From: Dehalococcoidia bacterium
GTDB lineage: Bacteria; Chloroflexota; Dehalococcoidia; UBA6926
Direction of reading: 5' to 3'
NCBI GenBank assembly: GCA_029941095.1
Contig: JAPYRO010000001.1
Location: 6,453-34,690 of the forward strand
Length of the DNA: 28,238 nt
Shown piece after piece: positions 7,538-14,963 of the stretch. Position 1 is the first letter of the stretch; each line of letters starts with the position of its first letter. The position numbers and the translations under genes are program-made. A model generated the notes under the pieces. It saw only the letters and a list, made by a program, of their open reading frames with translations. It was not told the origin of the DNA and did not search any database.

Positions 7538-8026
7538 TCACATGGATCGATATTCACCTTCAAAATGTATAAGAGGTTTATCTATTTTATCGGATACTCC
7601 GCCTCTTTCCACTTCAGCAATGTAAATCTTATGGTCGCCAGCTAAAATAGTTTCATGGACATTGCACTCAAGAAAAGCCAGCGAGTCATCAAAAATTGGG
7701 CAACCATTGCCTCCAAGAAAAAATTTTATCCCTTCTAATTTTGATTCCTGCTGGTGATTAAAGTTCTTTTGGGCTAATGCCCGTGAAATTTCGATTTGTT
7801 CTTCACTTAGAATATTAACGGAGAATAAGCCGCTTTTAGAAATAAGTTCATTAATGTCTGAGTCATTGTTTATACATATCATTATTAAGGGGGGGGAAAG
7901 TGAGACAGCTGAGAAAGCACTTACGGTGGTCCCGTGAAAATTTCCTTTGTAGGCTGTTGCTACAGCGGTAACACCCGAAGCAAACCGGCCCAACACCGTT
8001 CTATATAAATCAGATTCCAATATCAT
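7538..8026 (-). CDS. Flavin reductase-like domain protein
   Basis: Probable FMN-binding protein of the flavin reductase-like domain family (PF01613: HpaC, RutF and similar small components). These use NAD(P)H to reduce flavin, often for a partner monooxygenase. The 162-residue length fits a single-domain member. Visible family features are the N-terminal LGRFASGVTAVAT segment, the VSAFSAVSLSPPLIMICI strand-turn that binds flavin, FSVNILSEEQ, and the C-terminal GDHKIYIAEV motif. No monooxygenase gene is visible nearby, so the substrate and partner are unknown. It lies upstream of the str promoter and 50 nt downstream of rpsU on the same strand. No clear terminator follows it. Confidence 0.85.
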   Translation of the reverse strand: MILESDLYRTVLGRFASGVTAVATAYKGNFHGTTVSAFSAVSLSPPLIMICINNDSDINELISKSGLFSVNILSEEQIEISRALAQKNFNHQQESKLEGIKFFLGGNGCPIFDDSLAFLECNVHETILAGDHKIYIAEVERGGVSDKIDKPLIHFEGEYRSM

Positions 8027-8076
8027 GAACGACCACTATAAAAATATTTAGATAATAAAGCCGCGGTTAACCAGGA

Positions 8077-8253
8077 TTAGTTCTTATCACGCCTCTTTGC
8101 TTTCCTGGCTTTCATTCGTAACTTTTCCTGCTTAGAAACAAAGTGTCTTTTTTCTTTTGCTTGTCGCAAAATACCTGACCGTTCTACAACAGATCGAAAT
8201 CGCTTAACCAATCCCTCTTGGGACTCCCCATCTCGAAGGAATACGTAGGTCAT
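8077..8253 (-). CDS. rpsU: Ribosomal protein S21 (bS21)
   Basis: Small-subunit protein S21, near the anti-Shine-Dalgarno end of 16S rRNA. The 58-residue product has the family core TYVFLRDGESQEGLVKRFRSVV followed by a very basic tail (KLRMKARKAKRRDKN). A GTG two codons upstream is also open in frame, but it overlaps the GGAG ribosome-binding site (8261-8264). The ATG at 8253 is well spaced from that site and gives the normal MTYV start. It stands alone from the main ribosomal operon, behind the zinc-ribbon gene, with which it may share a transcript. Confidence 0.93.
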   Translation of the reverse strand: MTYVFLRDGESQEGLVKRFRSVVERSGILRQAKEKRHFVSKQEKLRMKARKAKRRDKN

Positions 8254-8290
8254 AAACACTCTCCAAATAAACTAAAAGTTATTTTCACAT

Positions 8291-8317
8291 GTTATACGAA
8301 TAAACGATGGCTGCCAA
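8291..8317 (-). promoter_or_regulatory. Possible separate promoter for rpsU
   Basis: On the minus strand TTGGCA (8317-8312; 5 of 6 to TTGACA) is followed by TATAAC (8296-8291; 5 of 6 to TATAAT) with a short 15-base spacer. It lies in the gap between the zinc-ribbon stop and rpsU. The -35 overlaps a 6-bp stem-loop (8307-8321, ATGGTT/AGCCAT) directly after the zinc-ribbon stop. The short spacer makes this weak. Confidence 0.3.
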
Positions 8318-8321
8318 CCAT

Positions 8322-8627
8322 TCAGTGTTGCTTAGCGAAGCAGTCGGAACAATAGACTGGCTTAATCCCTTTAGGTTCAAAAGGCACTTCTGTTTCTTTA
8401 CCGCACTCTGCACAGACTGCTGGGTACATTTGTCGAGGCCCACGAGCTCCCCCAGAATTCTCCCCACGCCTTGTATTAAGATCCGATCTCCTAACTACTC
8501 GACATGGCGAACACCTTTTTGGCTCGTTCTCAAAACCTCTTTCTTGATAAAATTCCTGCTCTCCAACAGTGAAAATAAATTCATTCTCGCAGTCAACGCA
8601 AATAAGAACTTTGTCTTCTAAAGTCAT
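8322..8627 (-). CDS. Double zinc-ribbon protein
   Basis: A 101-residue protein with two zinc-knuckle pairs: CVDC near residues 10-13 with CSPC about 30 residues on, then CAEC with CSDC near the C-terminus. The first half (FTVGEQEFYQERGFENEPKRC) resembles the zf-trcl zinc-ribbon family (PF13451). The second (MYPAVCAECGKETEVPFEP, PVYCSDCF) resembles a CxxC...CxxC module that I associate with Chloroflexota proteins. Nucleic-acid or protein binding is likely, but the role is unknown. A GTG at 8639 is also open; I prefer the ATG at 8627, with the G-rich stretch 8632-8637 as ribosome-binding site. Its place directly before rpsU suggests a translation-linked job, which is inference. Confidence 0.8.
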   Translation of the reverse strand: MTLEDKVLICVDCENEFIFTVGEQEFYQERGFENEPKRCSPCRVVRRSDLNTRRGENSGGARGPRQMYPAVCAECGKETEVPFEPKGIKPVYCSDCFAKQH

Positions 8628-8668
8628 ACGACCCCCCACTTAATAGACTCCCATTGCCAACCCGGCGG

Positions 8669-8677
8669 ACTATAACA
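8669..8677 (-). promoter_or_regulatory. Extended -10 promoter for the zinc-ribbon/rpsU pair
   Basis: The minus strand reads TGT-TATAGT (8677-8669), a TGn extended -10 with 5 of 6 matches. The expected start is near 8662, leaving about 35 nt before the ATG at 8627. No good -35 was seen at 16-18 bases, which extended -10 promoters can tolerate. Confidence 0.45.
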
Positions 8678-8707
8678 CAACTTAGCTTTGTAAACTAGCA
8701 TATTTTC

Positions 8708-9502
8708 CTAGATATCTCGTTTTCGAAATAATACTCCGGCCAATATATATATGCTAATACTGGACACAATTAAAACCCCAAAATCCTGCCAAGGAGGTGT
8801 TTGATCCAGTACTATATCACTGGGTTGATAGTAGTGAAAAAATGAGATAACTCCTAGATCAGTTACTTGCTCCCAAATATTACATATAAAATCAATGAAA
8901 TACATAAGCAAGACCACCATCACAGTACGACCTAATACCCAGGACGACTCATTTCCAAAAGAAGAAAAACATACAGCAATTGAATTAATTAAAATAAAAA
9001 GTAAGAAACTATTAATAACCAGGTATATAAATACACCAGAGTTATCGTTCACCCCAAAAAAACTTAAGCTCGCCAGTAAGCCAACCAAAAATACTAATTG
9101 CAATATGAAAATACCTATTATAGATGCAAGTATTTTCCCGCTAATAAATGAAATTCGAGAGATAGGTTTTGACAAAGAGAACAGAATATCTCCTGTTTCA
9201 ATTTCCTTAGCGATAGCTGATGCTCCAACAGATATCGAATAAGCGGTAAAAACTACTATAAATATTGGATGCCTACTAACACTAGCAAGCCAGCCCTCTA
9301 TACCAGCGGTGGGCATAAACCCAAATTGGGATTCCAGTACGTTTTGAAAGTCATTAGGTAATAATTCCACCATTGTTGCAACGGTATCACCTAGAGAATT
9401 CCAGACAAAGCTGATCAATAGCAAAAAAAGCAAAATTATAAGGCTTACAAAAAACGTTGGGCGCCAAACCACCCGTAAACTAAAGAGTAAAACGTAGACC
9501 AC
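8708..9502 (-). CDS. ABC-2 type transporter permease
   Basis: Membrane subunit of an ABC exporter, paired with the ATPase gene just upstream. About six hydrophobic segments are visible in the 264-residue product, including FFVSLIILLFLLLISFVW near the N-terminus, IGIFILQLVFLVGLLASL mid-protein and a last helix (VLIVSSISIYILAGVLF) before the RKRDI end. The segment AIAKEIETGDILFSLSKPISR is typical of ABC-2 permeases of the NosY/ABC2_membrane_5 type. The frame is open to 9541, but I place the start at the GTG 9502. A GAGGAG Shine-Dalgarno sits at the end of the ATPase gene, and only one base separates its stop from this GTG. Substrate unknown. Confidence 0.85.
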   Translation of the reverse strand: MVYVLLFSLRVVWRPTFFVSLIILLFLLLISFVWNSLGDTVATMVELLPNDFQNVLESQFGFMPTAGIEGWLASVSRHPIFIVVFTAYSISVGASAIAKEIETGDILFSLSKPISRISFISGKILASIIGIFILQLVFLVGLLASLSFFGVNDNSGVFIYLVINSFLLFILINSIAVCFSSFGNESSWVLGRTVMVVLLMYFIDFICNIWEQVTDLGVISFFHYYQPSDIVLDQTPPWQDFGVLIVSSISIYILAGVLFRKRDI

Positions 9503-9503
9503 T

Positions 9504-10391
9504 CTATTTCTCCTCAGTTTGATAATACGAAAGAAATACACTATCTAAGTTTGGGCGTTCTATCACTAAATCCTCAACAGTTTCAGACTGGAGAACTTGA
9601 AGCAAATGTTTGATAGGTCCTTTAATTCTCAAATGAACAATATTTTGGTCTAAATTAATATTGGTTACCCCTTCAATCATCGACAAATCTGGAATCTTTG
9701 ATGTGGGAAATTTGACCTCGATATTACGCTCTAATTTATCGATCATATCAGCGATATTTCCTTCAGCAATTATTGCCCCATTATTTATCATAGCGATTCG
9801 ATCACAAATCCGCTGAACATCATTAAGATTATGGCTAGACATAAAAATAGTTGAGCCTTTGCTTTTAAACTCTTTCAAAATACCAAACAAAGTCTGCTGG
9901 ACAAGAGGATCTAAGCTGGTGGTAGGTTCATCAAGAATTATGACCCTCGGGCTATGCTGTAAGGCTTGTACAATGGACAATTTCTTAGCCATACCTTGGG
10001 AATAAGTCCTCACAGGTCTTAAAAGGGCATCCCTGGGGAAATCTAATCGGTCCAGAAGCTCCTCTCTATAAACAGGATCGACCCCTTGTAAATCGGACCA
10101 ATAATCAAGTAGGTCAGAGCCCAGATTAGATTGATACGTGTTCATTGAATCTGGGACAAATCCTATGTGGCGGGCTATCTCTGCACGATCCACCCAAGCA
10201 TCTTTACCCAAAAATGAAACCTCACCCGAAGTAGGTTTTATGAACCCCGTCATCACTCTTATTGCAGTGGTTTTACCCGCACCATTAGGGCCCAGAAAAC
10301 CAAGAATTTCACCTTCATTTAAAATTAAATTAACTTGATCAAGCGCCTTGGTCGCTGAGAATTGCTTTGTTACTTGAGTAAATTTAAACAT
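9504..10391 (-). CDS. ABC transporter ATP-binding protein
   Basis: Cytoplasmic ATPase subunit of the exporter whose permease follows. In its 295 residues it shows Walker A LGPNGAGKTT (about 33-42), the ABC signature YSQGMAKKLS (about 135-144), Walker B VIILDEPTTSLDP (about 155-167) and the H-loop His in SSHNLNDV. The region after residue 215 is the accessory C-terminal domain seen in CcmA-type multidrug/ABC-2 exporter ATPases. Together with the permease it would form a homodimeric-pair exporter. The neighbouring genes give no reliable hint of substrate. Confidence 0.92.
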   Translation of the reverse strand: MFKFTQVTKQFSATKALDQVNLILNEGEILGFLGPNGAGKTTAIRVMTGFIKPTSGEVSFLGKDAWVDRAEIARHIGFVPDSMNTYQSNLGSDLLDYWSDLQGVDPVYREELLDRLDFPRDALLRPVRTYSQGMAKKLSIVQALQHSPRVIILDEPTTSLDPLVQQTLFGILKEFKSKGSTIFMSSHNLNDVQRICDRIAMINNGAIIAEGNIADMIDKLERNIEVKFPTSKIPDLSMIEGVTNINLDQNIVHLRIKGPIKHLLQVLQSETVEDLVIERPNLDSVFLSYYQTEEK

Positions 10392-10422
10392 AATATCTAT
10401 ATTGCTTTCCAGGTTCAGCCAT

Positions 10423-10686
10423 TCACTTTAAATAAGAGAGGAGCTTACGCAATGCAGCAAAATTTATGGCCCATCCAATACCTGAAACTTTACCAGAGAA
10501 CACTTCATTACTCGAAGTATCCCAGTAACTTTCTTTAATCTTTGAAAGAGCTGGCGGGCGAAGATCATACGGAACAAAACCGAGGGATTTCCCCGTCCAA
10601 CGCTCTACGCCATCTTCCTTTTTTATTTCCTCAATAATGATCCCTGTGACGACCATTACCGTAAAAAGTTTTACTAAATTTCCCAT
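10423..10686 (-). CDS. Small DUF5808-like protein with N-terminal hydrophobic segment
   Basis: An 87-residue protein of unknown function. Residues 4-18 (LVKLFTVMVVTGIII) are hydrophobic and could anchor it in the membrane. The rest contains GFVPYDLRPPALSKIKE, then YWDTSSNEVFSGKVSGIGWAINFAALRKLL. The W-D-x(5)-VF-x(5)-G-x-GW-x-INF pattern resembles DUF5808 proteins, a match made from memory. The start is well supported: an AAAGGTG Shine-Dalgarno lies 5 nt before the ATG. It sits between the M16 peptidase and the exporter genes and appears to have its own promoter. Confidence 0.7.
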   Translation of the reverse strand: MGNLVKLFTVMVVTGIIIEEIKKEDGVERWTGKSLGFVPYDLRPPALSKIKESYWDTSSNEVFSGKVSGIGWAINFAALRKLLSYLK

Positions 10687-10703
10687 CTCAACACCTTTGT
10701 TAC

Positions 10704-10712
10704 ATTATAGCA
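10704..10712 (-). promoter_or_regulatory. Extended -10 promoter overlapping the M16 peptidase stop codon
   Basis: The minus strand reads TGC-TATAAT (10712-10704), a perfect extended -10. The TAA stop of the peptidase gene lies inside the TATAAT. The start would fall near 10697, only about 11 nt before the ATG of the DUF5808-like gene, just enough for its AAAGGTG ribosome-binding site. No good -35 was seen. Confidence 0.45.
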
Positions 10713-11988
10713 GTCGCCGAAACTGTTTATCTGATTTATAAGGCCCGACTATGGCAACTCTGTACAATTCTTGCCTAAATAAACGTTTCGCTACTCTCTG
10801 TAGATCCTCCAAATTTAGTTCGTCAAGTTGAGATGCCACCTCGTCTGGTGAGCGCAAACGGTTTAACAGTAATTCTTGACCCCCAAGCCATGACGAAACA
10901 CTTCTCGTATCTTCTAGGCCCAAAAATAAACGCCCTTTTATTAACTCACGCGCCCTATCTAATTCAGTCTGATCAATGTTCTCAACAGCTCTACTAAGTT
11001 CTGTAATGATTCCCTCTATAGCACTATTTGCGTTAGCTGGATCTGTACCGGCGTAAACGGTCATTGAACCCGTGTCGGTGAATTTTGATACTGAAGAACC
11101 AACTTCGTATACAAGGCCTTTATCTTCCCTAAGAGATAGGAACAGTCTGCTAGCCATTCCTTCACCCAGAACCGTATTCAGAAGATCCAGAGAATACCGA
11201 TCCGGGTCCATTATGCTTATACCAGGAAAGCTCAAACATATATGAGCCTGTTCCGTAGGTCTATACTCAACAATAATTGGATTATCTAATTCAGTTTCCA
11301 CCGCAGGAATCAGTTCTCTTCTTCCAATGTCTTGTAGATTCAAAGAGGAGCGTGATACCAAGTCCTCCACTTCTGAGTGATCGATTTGTCCTGCAACAAC
11401 CAAAACAACATTATTAGGCCGATACTGATCCTTCATATAATCAAGCATCATATTCTTCGTAATTGAGTTAACAGTTTCAGGCGTGCCACCTATATCTCTC
11501 CCTAGAGGCTGATTAGGCCACAACAAGGAATCGTTAAGCAAAAAAGCTTTCTGACTGGGTACATCATTTACTTGATGTAACTCTTCCAGTATCACTTGAC
11601 GTTCTTTTTCAATCTCTGAAAGTTCAAAAGTTGAATTTTGCAACATGTCTGTCAAAAGATCCATTGCTACTGGCATATGGTCTCTTGCAACTCTTGACCA
11701 ATAAACTGTTAACTCTCGCTCAGTACCAGCATTAATATAGCCTCCTACCCGCTCGATGGTTTCAGAAACATCCTTGGGACGAGGTCTTTTCGAAGTGCCT
11801 TTAAAAAGCATGTGCTCTAAGTAGTGTGAAACACCTGATTCAGGATCATTTTCGTAGCGTGACCCAGCACCAATATAAAAAGCTACTGAAACAGATCTGG
11901 TTGATGGCATCGAAGCTGTAACGATCCTAAGGCCATCAGGCATTACGGTACGATTATACAATTTTGAAGCATCTTGATTATTATCCAA
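10705..11988 (-). CDS. M16 family zinc metallopeptidase (mitochondrial processing peptidase-like)
   Basis: Zinc peptidase of the pitrilysin/MPP family (M16B). The inverted zinc motif HYLEH is at residues 55-59 in SGVSHYLEHMLFKGT, and the third ligand Glu is near residue 135 in EKERQVILEELHQ. The N-terminal catalytic domain is followed by the M16_C domain (near residues 170-350, including MASRLFLSLREDKGLVYEV). The frame is open upstream to 12111, inside the MBL gene. I place the start at the TTG 11988, one base after the MBL stop, giving 427 residues, normal for the one-chain bacterial type. Such proteins act as homodimers on small peptides. The true substrate is unknown. Confidence 0.9.
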   Translation of the reverse strand: MDNNQDASKLYNRTVMPDGLRIVTASMPSTRSVSVAFYIGAGSRYENDPESGVSHYLEHMLFKGTSKRPRPKDVSETIERVGGYINAGTERELTVYWSRVARDHMPVAMDLLTDMLQNSTFELSEIEKERQVILEELHQVNDVPSQKAFLLNDSLLWPNQPLGRDIGGTPETVNSITKNMMLDYMKDQYRPNNVVLVVAGQIDHSEVEDLVSRSSLNLQDIGRRELIPAVETELDNPIIVEYRPTEQAHICLSFPGISIMDPDRYSLDLLNTVLGEGMASRLFLSLREDKGLVYEVGSSVSKFTDTGSMTVYAGTDPANANSAIEGIITELSRAVENIDQTELDRARELIKGRLFLGLEDTRSVSSWLGGQELLLNRLRSPDEVASQLDELNLEDLQRVAKRLFRQELYRVAIVGPYKSDKQFRRLL

Positions 11989-11989
11989 C

Positions 11990-12625
11990 TTAGCTTTTAC
12001 TCCAAACCACGTCACCGTGTAGATCCTCATCATGCTCTTTACTAGCAAATTTCGCGTATTCCAATTTGCTCTCAAAAATTGTCGTTGCAACACCATGTCC
12101 TGGCAGGACATCTATATCAGGATCTAATTTATACAAGTGAGTTACAATACTATTTATCTCTGTTTTTAGAGATTCCGGGCTATCCGAATGACCAGGCCCA
12201 CCAGGGAACAAAGTGTCACCTGTAAATAATAATGAACCAGAAACCAAACAAATACTGCCTTCGGTGTGGCCAGGCGTGAAAATAACCCTAAGCGGTATAC
12301 TACCAACTTGCAATGTGTCACCATGTTCCAGAAAGATATCTGGAGTCAAAGGCAGGGATGCTGCATCTTTCGAATGAGCTGCTACCGAAGCGTCCGGGAA
12401 TTGGTTTTTGATTCTCTCTAAAGCACCCCAATGGTCCTGATGTCTATGAGTCGTCACAATTAACGCGAGGGATGTACCTTCCAACGCTTCCATAATCGCA
12501 TCCGGATCCGCGGCAGCATCTATGATGGCACTAATGTTAGTAGACGGATCAATTAACACGTAGCAGTTGTTCGAATACTCGCCAACTTCTAGCTTAATTA
12601 ATCTAATTAAATTGCTTGGCTGCAT
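11990..12625 (-). CDS. MBL-fold metallo-hydrolase (glyoxalase II-like)
   Basis: Metallo-beta-lactamase-fold hydrolase with an intact metal site. It shows THRHQDHWGAL (the HxHxDH motif), then TPGHTEGSICLV, TGDTLFPGGPGHSD and LPGHG, which match the glyoxalase II-like/thioesterase branch. The ATG at 12625 is preceded by AGGA five bases upstream and gives MQPSNLIRLIKLEVGEYSNNCYVL. The longer open frame to 12661 lacks a binding site, so I reject it. The product is 211 residues. Its stop abuts the M16 peptidase start, so both are probably made from one transcript. The precise substrate cannot be read from sequence. Confidence 0.88.
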   Translation of the reverse strand: MQPSNLIRLIKLEVGEYSNNCYVLIDPSTNISAIIDAAADPDAIMEALEGTSLALIVTTHRHQDHWGALERIKNQFPDASVAAHSKDAASLPLTPDIFLEHGDTLQVGSIPLRVIFTPGHTEGSICLVSGSLLFTGDTLFPGGPGHSDSPESLKTEINSIVTHLYKLDPDIDVLPGHGVATTIFESKLEYAKFASKEHDEDLHGDVVWSKS

Positions 12626-12762
12626 TTTTATCCTATAAAGATTTATGCACAATACTACCACGAATTAAAGATGAACTATTGTCTAAGCATGGGATAATAT
12701 ATAACTAATCAACGTTCATGATCAAGAAGATTGATATGATAGGAAAATTCGAGGTGTGGGAA
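12626..12762. promoter_or_regulatory. Divergent promoter region between two MBL-fold genes
   Basis: A 137-base region between two genes read in opposite directions. On the plus strand TGG-GATAAT (12690-12698) is an extended -10-like element and TATAAC lies at 12700-12705. Either would give a leader of about 50 nt before the ATG at 12763, while neither suits the upstream ATG at 12718. No convincing minus-strand promoter was recognised. The rest is AT-rich, with no other structure seen. Confidence 0.35.
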
Positions 12763-13632
12763 ATGGAAAATATATTTCGCGGAGTTGAATCCATCACAAT
12801 TAGGACTGGCGGTGCTAATGATCAAAACAACATCTATGTGATCGAGGGGGATAATTCCAGGGCGATTATTGATCCTGGATATAAAGACGACTTGGCAAAA
12901 ACGATCGAGAGTCAAATAAACCAACTTCATAAAAGTAAACCGATTAAATATATATTGATAACAGACTGGTACGAAGAACATTGGAGTGGTGCTCAGTCTG
13001 TTAAAGAAATCACAAACGGGATAATAATTTCTAGCCAACATGATCACGGAAAAATAAATAATGATTCTAATGGTCAGCTGGTAACCAAAATTTTAAGAGG
13101 CGGTGAAACAATAGATCTTGGAAGCCGCAAACTTCAAACAATCAATACTCCAGGCCATACTCCAGGAAGCTCCTGTTACCTTCTTCAGAATGAAGGAGTT
13201 TTATTCTCTGGGGATTGCATACTACCAAATACTTCAACTGCCATAGATCCCACCGAAGGAGGTGACATGAAGGATTATCTGGATTCTCTCAGAAGAATTC
13301 AGATGCTTAAAGTAGATCTCATACTCTCTTTCCACGGTCACCCTATATCTTTAGCAACAGAGCGACTTGAAAATCTGATCAAAATCAGAGAAGACCGTGA
13401 CCAACAAATATTAGATATTCTCCAAATAAAACCAACTTCATTAGGGGGGATTTGGGAGAACATATATGGTAAACGTGATTTAACTGGATATTTGCTTGAG
13501 GCTTCAAAAAAACAAATAGAGGCACATATAATAAAGTTGGAAACCGAGAAGGAAGTAAGTCGTTTGATAAACGATCAAGGTAGCGGAGAAGATCATTCTC
13601 CTATCTACCAAATAATCAATAACAATGGATAG
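12763..13632 (+). CDS. MBL-fold protein with degenerate metal motif and C-terminal winged helix
   Basis: A 289-residue protein of the LACTB2-like MBL family. The fold is clear: NIYVIEGDNSRAIIDPG at the N-terminus, NTPGHTPGSSCYLL, FSGDCILP and SFHGHPI. The C-terminal third (EDRDQQILDILQIKP to HIIKLETEKEVSRL) looks like the winged-helix tail of LACTB2-type enzymes. The usual THxHxDH metal motif reads TDWYEEH at residues 67-73, so two site-1 His and the Asp are replaced. I chose the ATG at 12763 because GAGGTG lies six bases upstream; ATGs at 12718 and 12736 have poorer sites. It lies 9 nt before lysA. Activity, or a non-enzymatic role, is uncertain. Confidence 0.85.
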   Translation: MENIFRGVESITIRTGGANDQNNIYVIEGDNSRAIIDPGYKDDLAKTIESQINQLHKSKPIKYILITDWYEEHWSGAQSVKEITNGIIISSQHDHGKINNDSNGQLVTKILRGGETIDLGSRKLQTINTPGHTPGSSCYLLQNEGVLFSGDCILPNTSTAIDPTEGGDMKDYLDSLRRIQMLKVDLILSFHGHPISLATERLENLIKIREDRDQQILDILQIKPTSLGGIWENIYGKRDLTGYLLEASKKQIEAHIIKLETEKEVSRLINDQGSGEDHSPIYQIINNNG

Positions 13633-13641
13633 GAGAAATCG

Positions 13642-14961
13642 ATGCCTGGATCCGACATACTGAATATATTCCCAATAGGTTCAAATGTTACCTCAAATGG
13701 CCATTTAAGCATCTCAAATATTGACATTGCTGAACTGGCAACTGAAAGAGGTACTCCATTATATATTTTTGATGAAAACACAATCCGTACAACTGCAAAA
13801 AGATTCAAAAAAGCTTTTAGCGACCGCTATTCGGACGTTCAAATTGTATACGCATGCAAGGCATGGTCCAACGTAGCCATACTACAAATCCTTGCGGAAG
13901 AAGGGTTGGGGTTTGATGTGGTAAGCGGAGAAGAAATATCTACCGTAGAAGCTGCGGAACTAAATCTAGACAAGACGTTCTTTCATGGAAACAATAAATC
14001 ACGATCTGAACTTCTCCAGGCTGTGGTTGCAGGTGTAGGCAGAATAGTAGTTGATAATAGTTATGAACTGGATCTCCTTGAGGAAGTGTTACAAGAAACC
14101 AATAGGACTCAGGAGATTCTATTCAGGGTTTCCCCAGGAGTCGATCCACATACTCACCAAAAAACAACTACGGGTGTTCTCGATAGCAAATTTGGAATAC
14201 CGATTGAGACAGGTGAAGCAGAAAAAATAATAGTAAAAGCGATGGAATCCGATCATATAATTCCAAAAGGCCTGCATTTCCATCTTGGATCCCCTATTTT
14301 TGAATTATCTCCTTACAAAAAAGCTATAGAAATTGCTTTTGATTTCGCTTCTAAAATGAAACAAGCACATGGATTTATCATGGAGGAATTTAGTCCTGGA
14401 GGTGGATTCGCTTCCAAATATCTTGTATCGGATCAAGTTCCAGACCCAGAAGTATATGCAGATACCATTTGTAATCAAATTAGAGACCTGTGCGTATCAT
14501 TGGATTTAGAATTACCCAAGCTTAGTATAGAACCAGGTCGTTCTATAATTAGTCGAGCTGGGATCGCCGTTTATAGAACTGGAGTAATTAAAGAAATTCC
14601 AGGCATACGAACCTACGTTTCAGTTGACGGAGGAATGGGAGATAACATCCGGCCCGCAATTTATGACTCAAAATATGAGGCGGCACTAATCACAAGAATG
14701 GGTGAGGAAGAAACAAAAATTGTTACGATATCTGGAAAGTACTGCGAATCAGGTGACATCTTAGTAAAGGACTACAATTTACCGGCACCACATCCTAATG
14801 AACTCTTAGCAATCCCTGCATCTGGGGCATATTCCCTTGCTATGGCATCCAACTATAATTCTTCTCGAAAACCAGAAGCGGTACTTTTAAAAGAAGGCGC
14901 TTTCCGTGTTATAAGGCGTAGAGAAACAATTGAAGACATATTAAAGTTTGACGTGGTTTAG
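13642..14961 (+). CDS. lysA: Diaminopimelate decarboxylase
   Basis: PLP enzyme that decarboxylates meso-diaminopimelate to L-lysine, the last step of bacterial lysine synthesis. The 439-residue protein has the PLP lysine at residue 73 (YACKAW), the HFHLGSP phosphate-binding/His segment, SPGGGFASKY, EPGRS, the catalytic CESGD motif and GAYSLAMASNYN near the end. These fit fold-III decarboxylases, and the CESGD context with overall length favours lysA over arginine or ornithine enzymes. An AGGAG lies 7 nt before the ATG. It follows the degenerate MBL gene by 9 nt and precedes holB by 2 nt. Confidence 0.95.
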   Translation: MPGSDILNIFPIGSNVTSNGHLSISNIDIAELATERGTPLYIFDENTIRTTAKRFKKAFSDRYSDVQIVYACKAWSNVAILQILAEEGLGFDVVSGEEISTVEAAELNLDKTFFHGNNKSRSELLQAVVAGVGRIVVDNSYELDLLEEVLQETNRTQEILFRVSPGVDPHTHQKTTTGVLDSKFGIPIETGEAEKIIVKAMESDHIIPKGLHFHLGSPIFELSPYKKAIEIAFDFASKMKQAHGFIMEEFSPGGGFASKYLVSDQVPDPEVYADTICNQIRDLCVSLDLELPKLSIEPGRSIISRAGIAVYRTGVIKEIPGIRTYVSVDGGMGDNIRPAIYDSKYEAALITRMGEEETKIVTISGKYCESGDILVKDYNLPAPHPNELLAIPASGAYSLAMASNYNSSRKPEAVLLKEGAFRVIRRRETIEDILKFDVV

Positions 14962-14963
14962 TT

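Noticed and set aside
9503..9541. ABC permease start at the upstream GTG (9541)
   Set aside because: It would overlap the ATPase gene by 38 bases, whereas the GTG at 9502 has GAGGAG at proper distance and abuts the ATPase stop.
11989..12111. A longer M16 peptidase N-terminus extending into the MBL gene
   Set aside because: The extra residues do not resemble the family and are explained by the MBL gene in another frame; the TTG one base after the MBL stop fits better.
12709..13047. 112-residue minus-strand open frame in the divergent MBL region
   Set aside because: It is opposite the MBL-fold coding sequence, with no homology seen, while the plus-strand frame shows clear family motifs.
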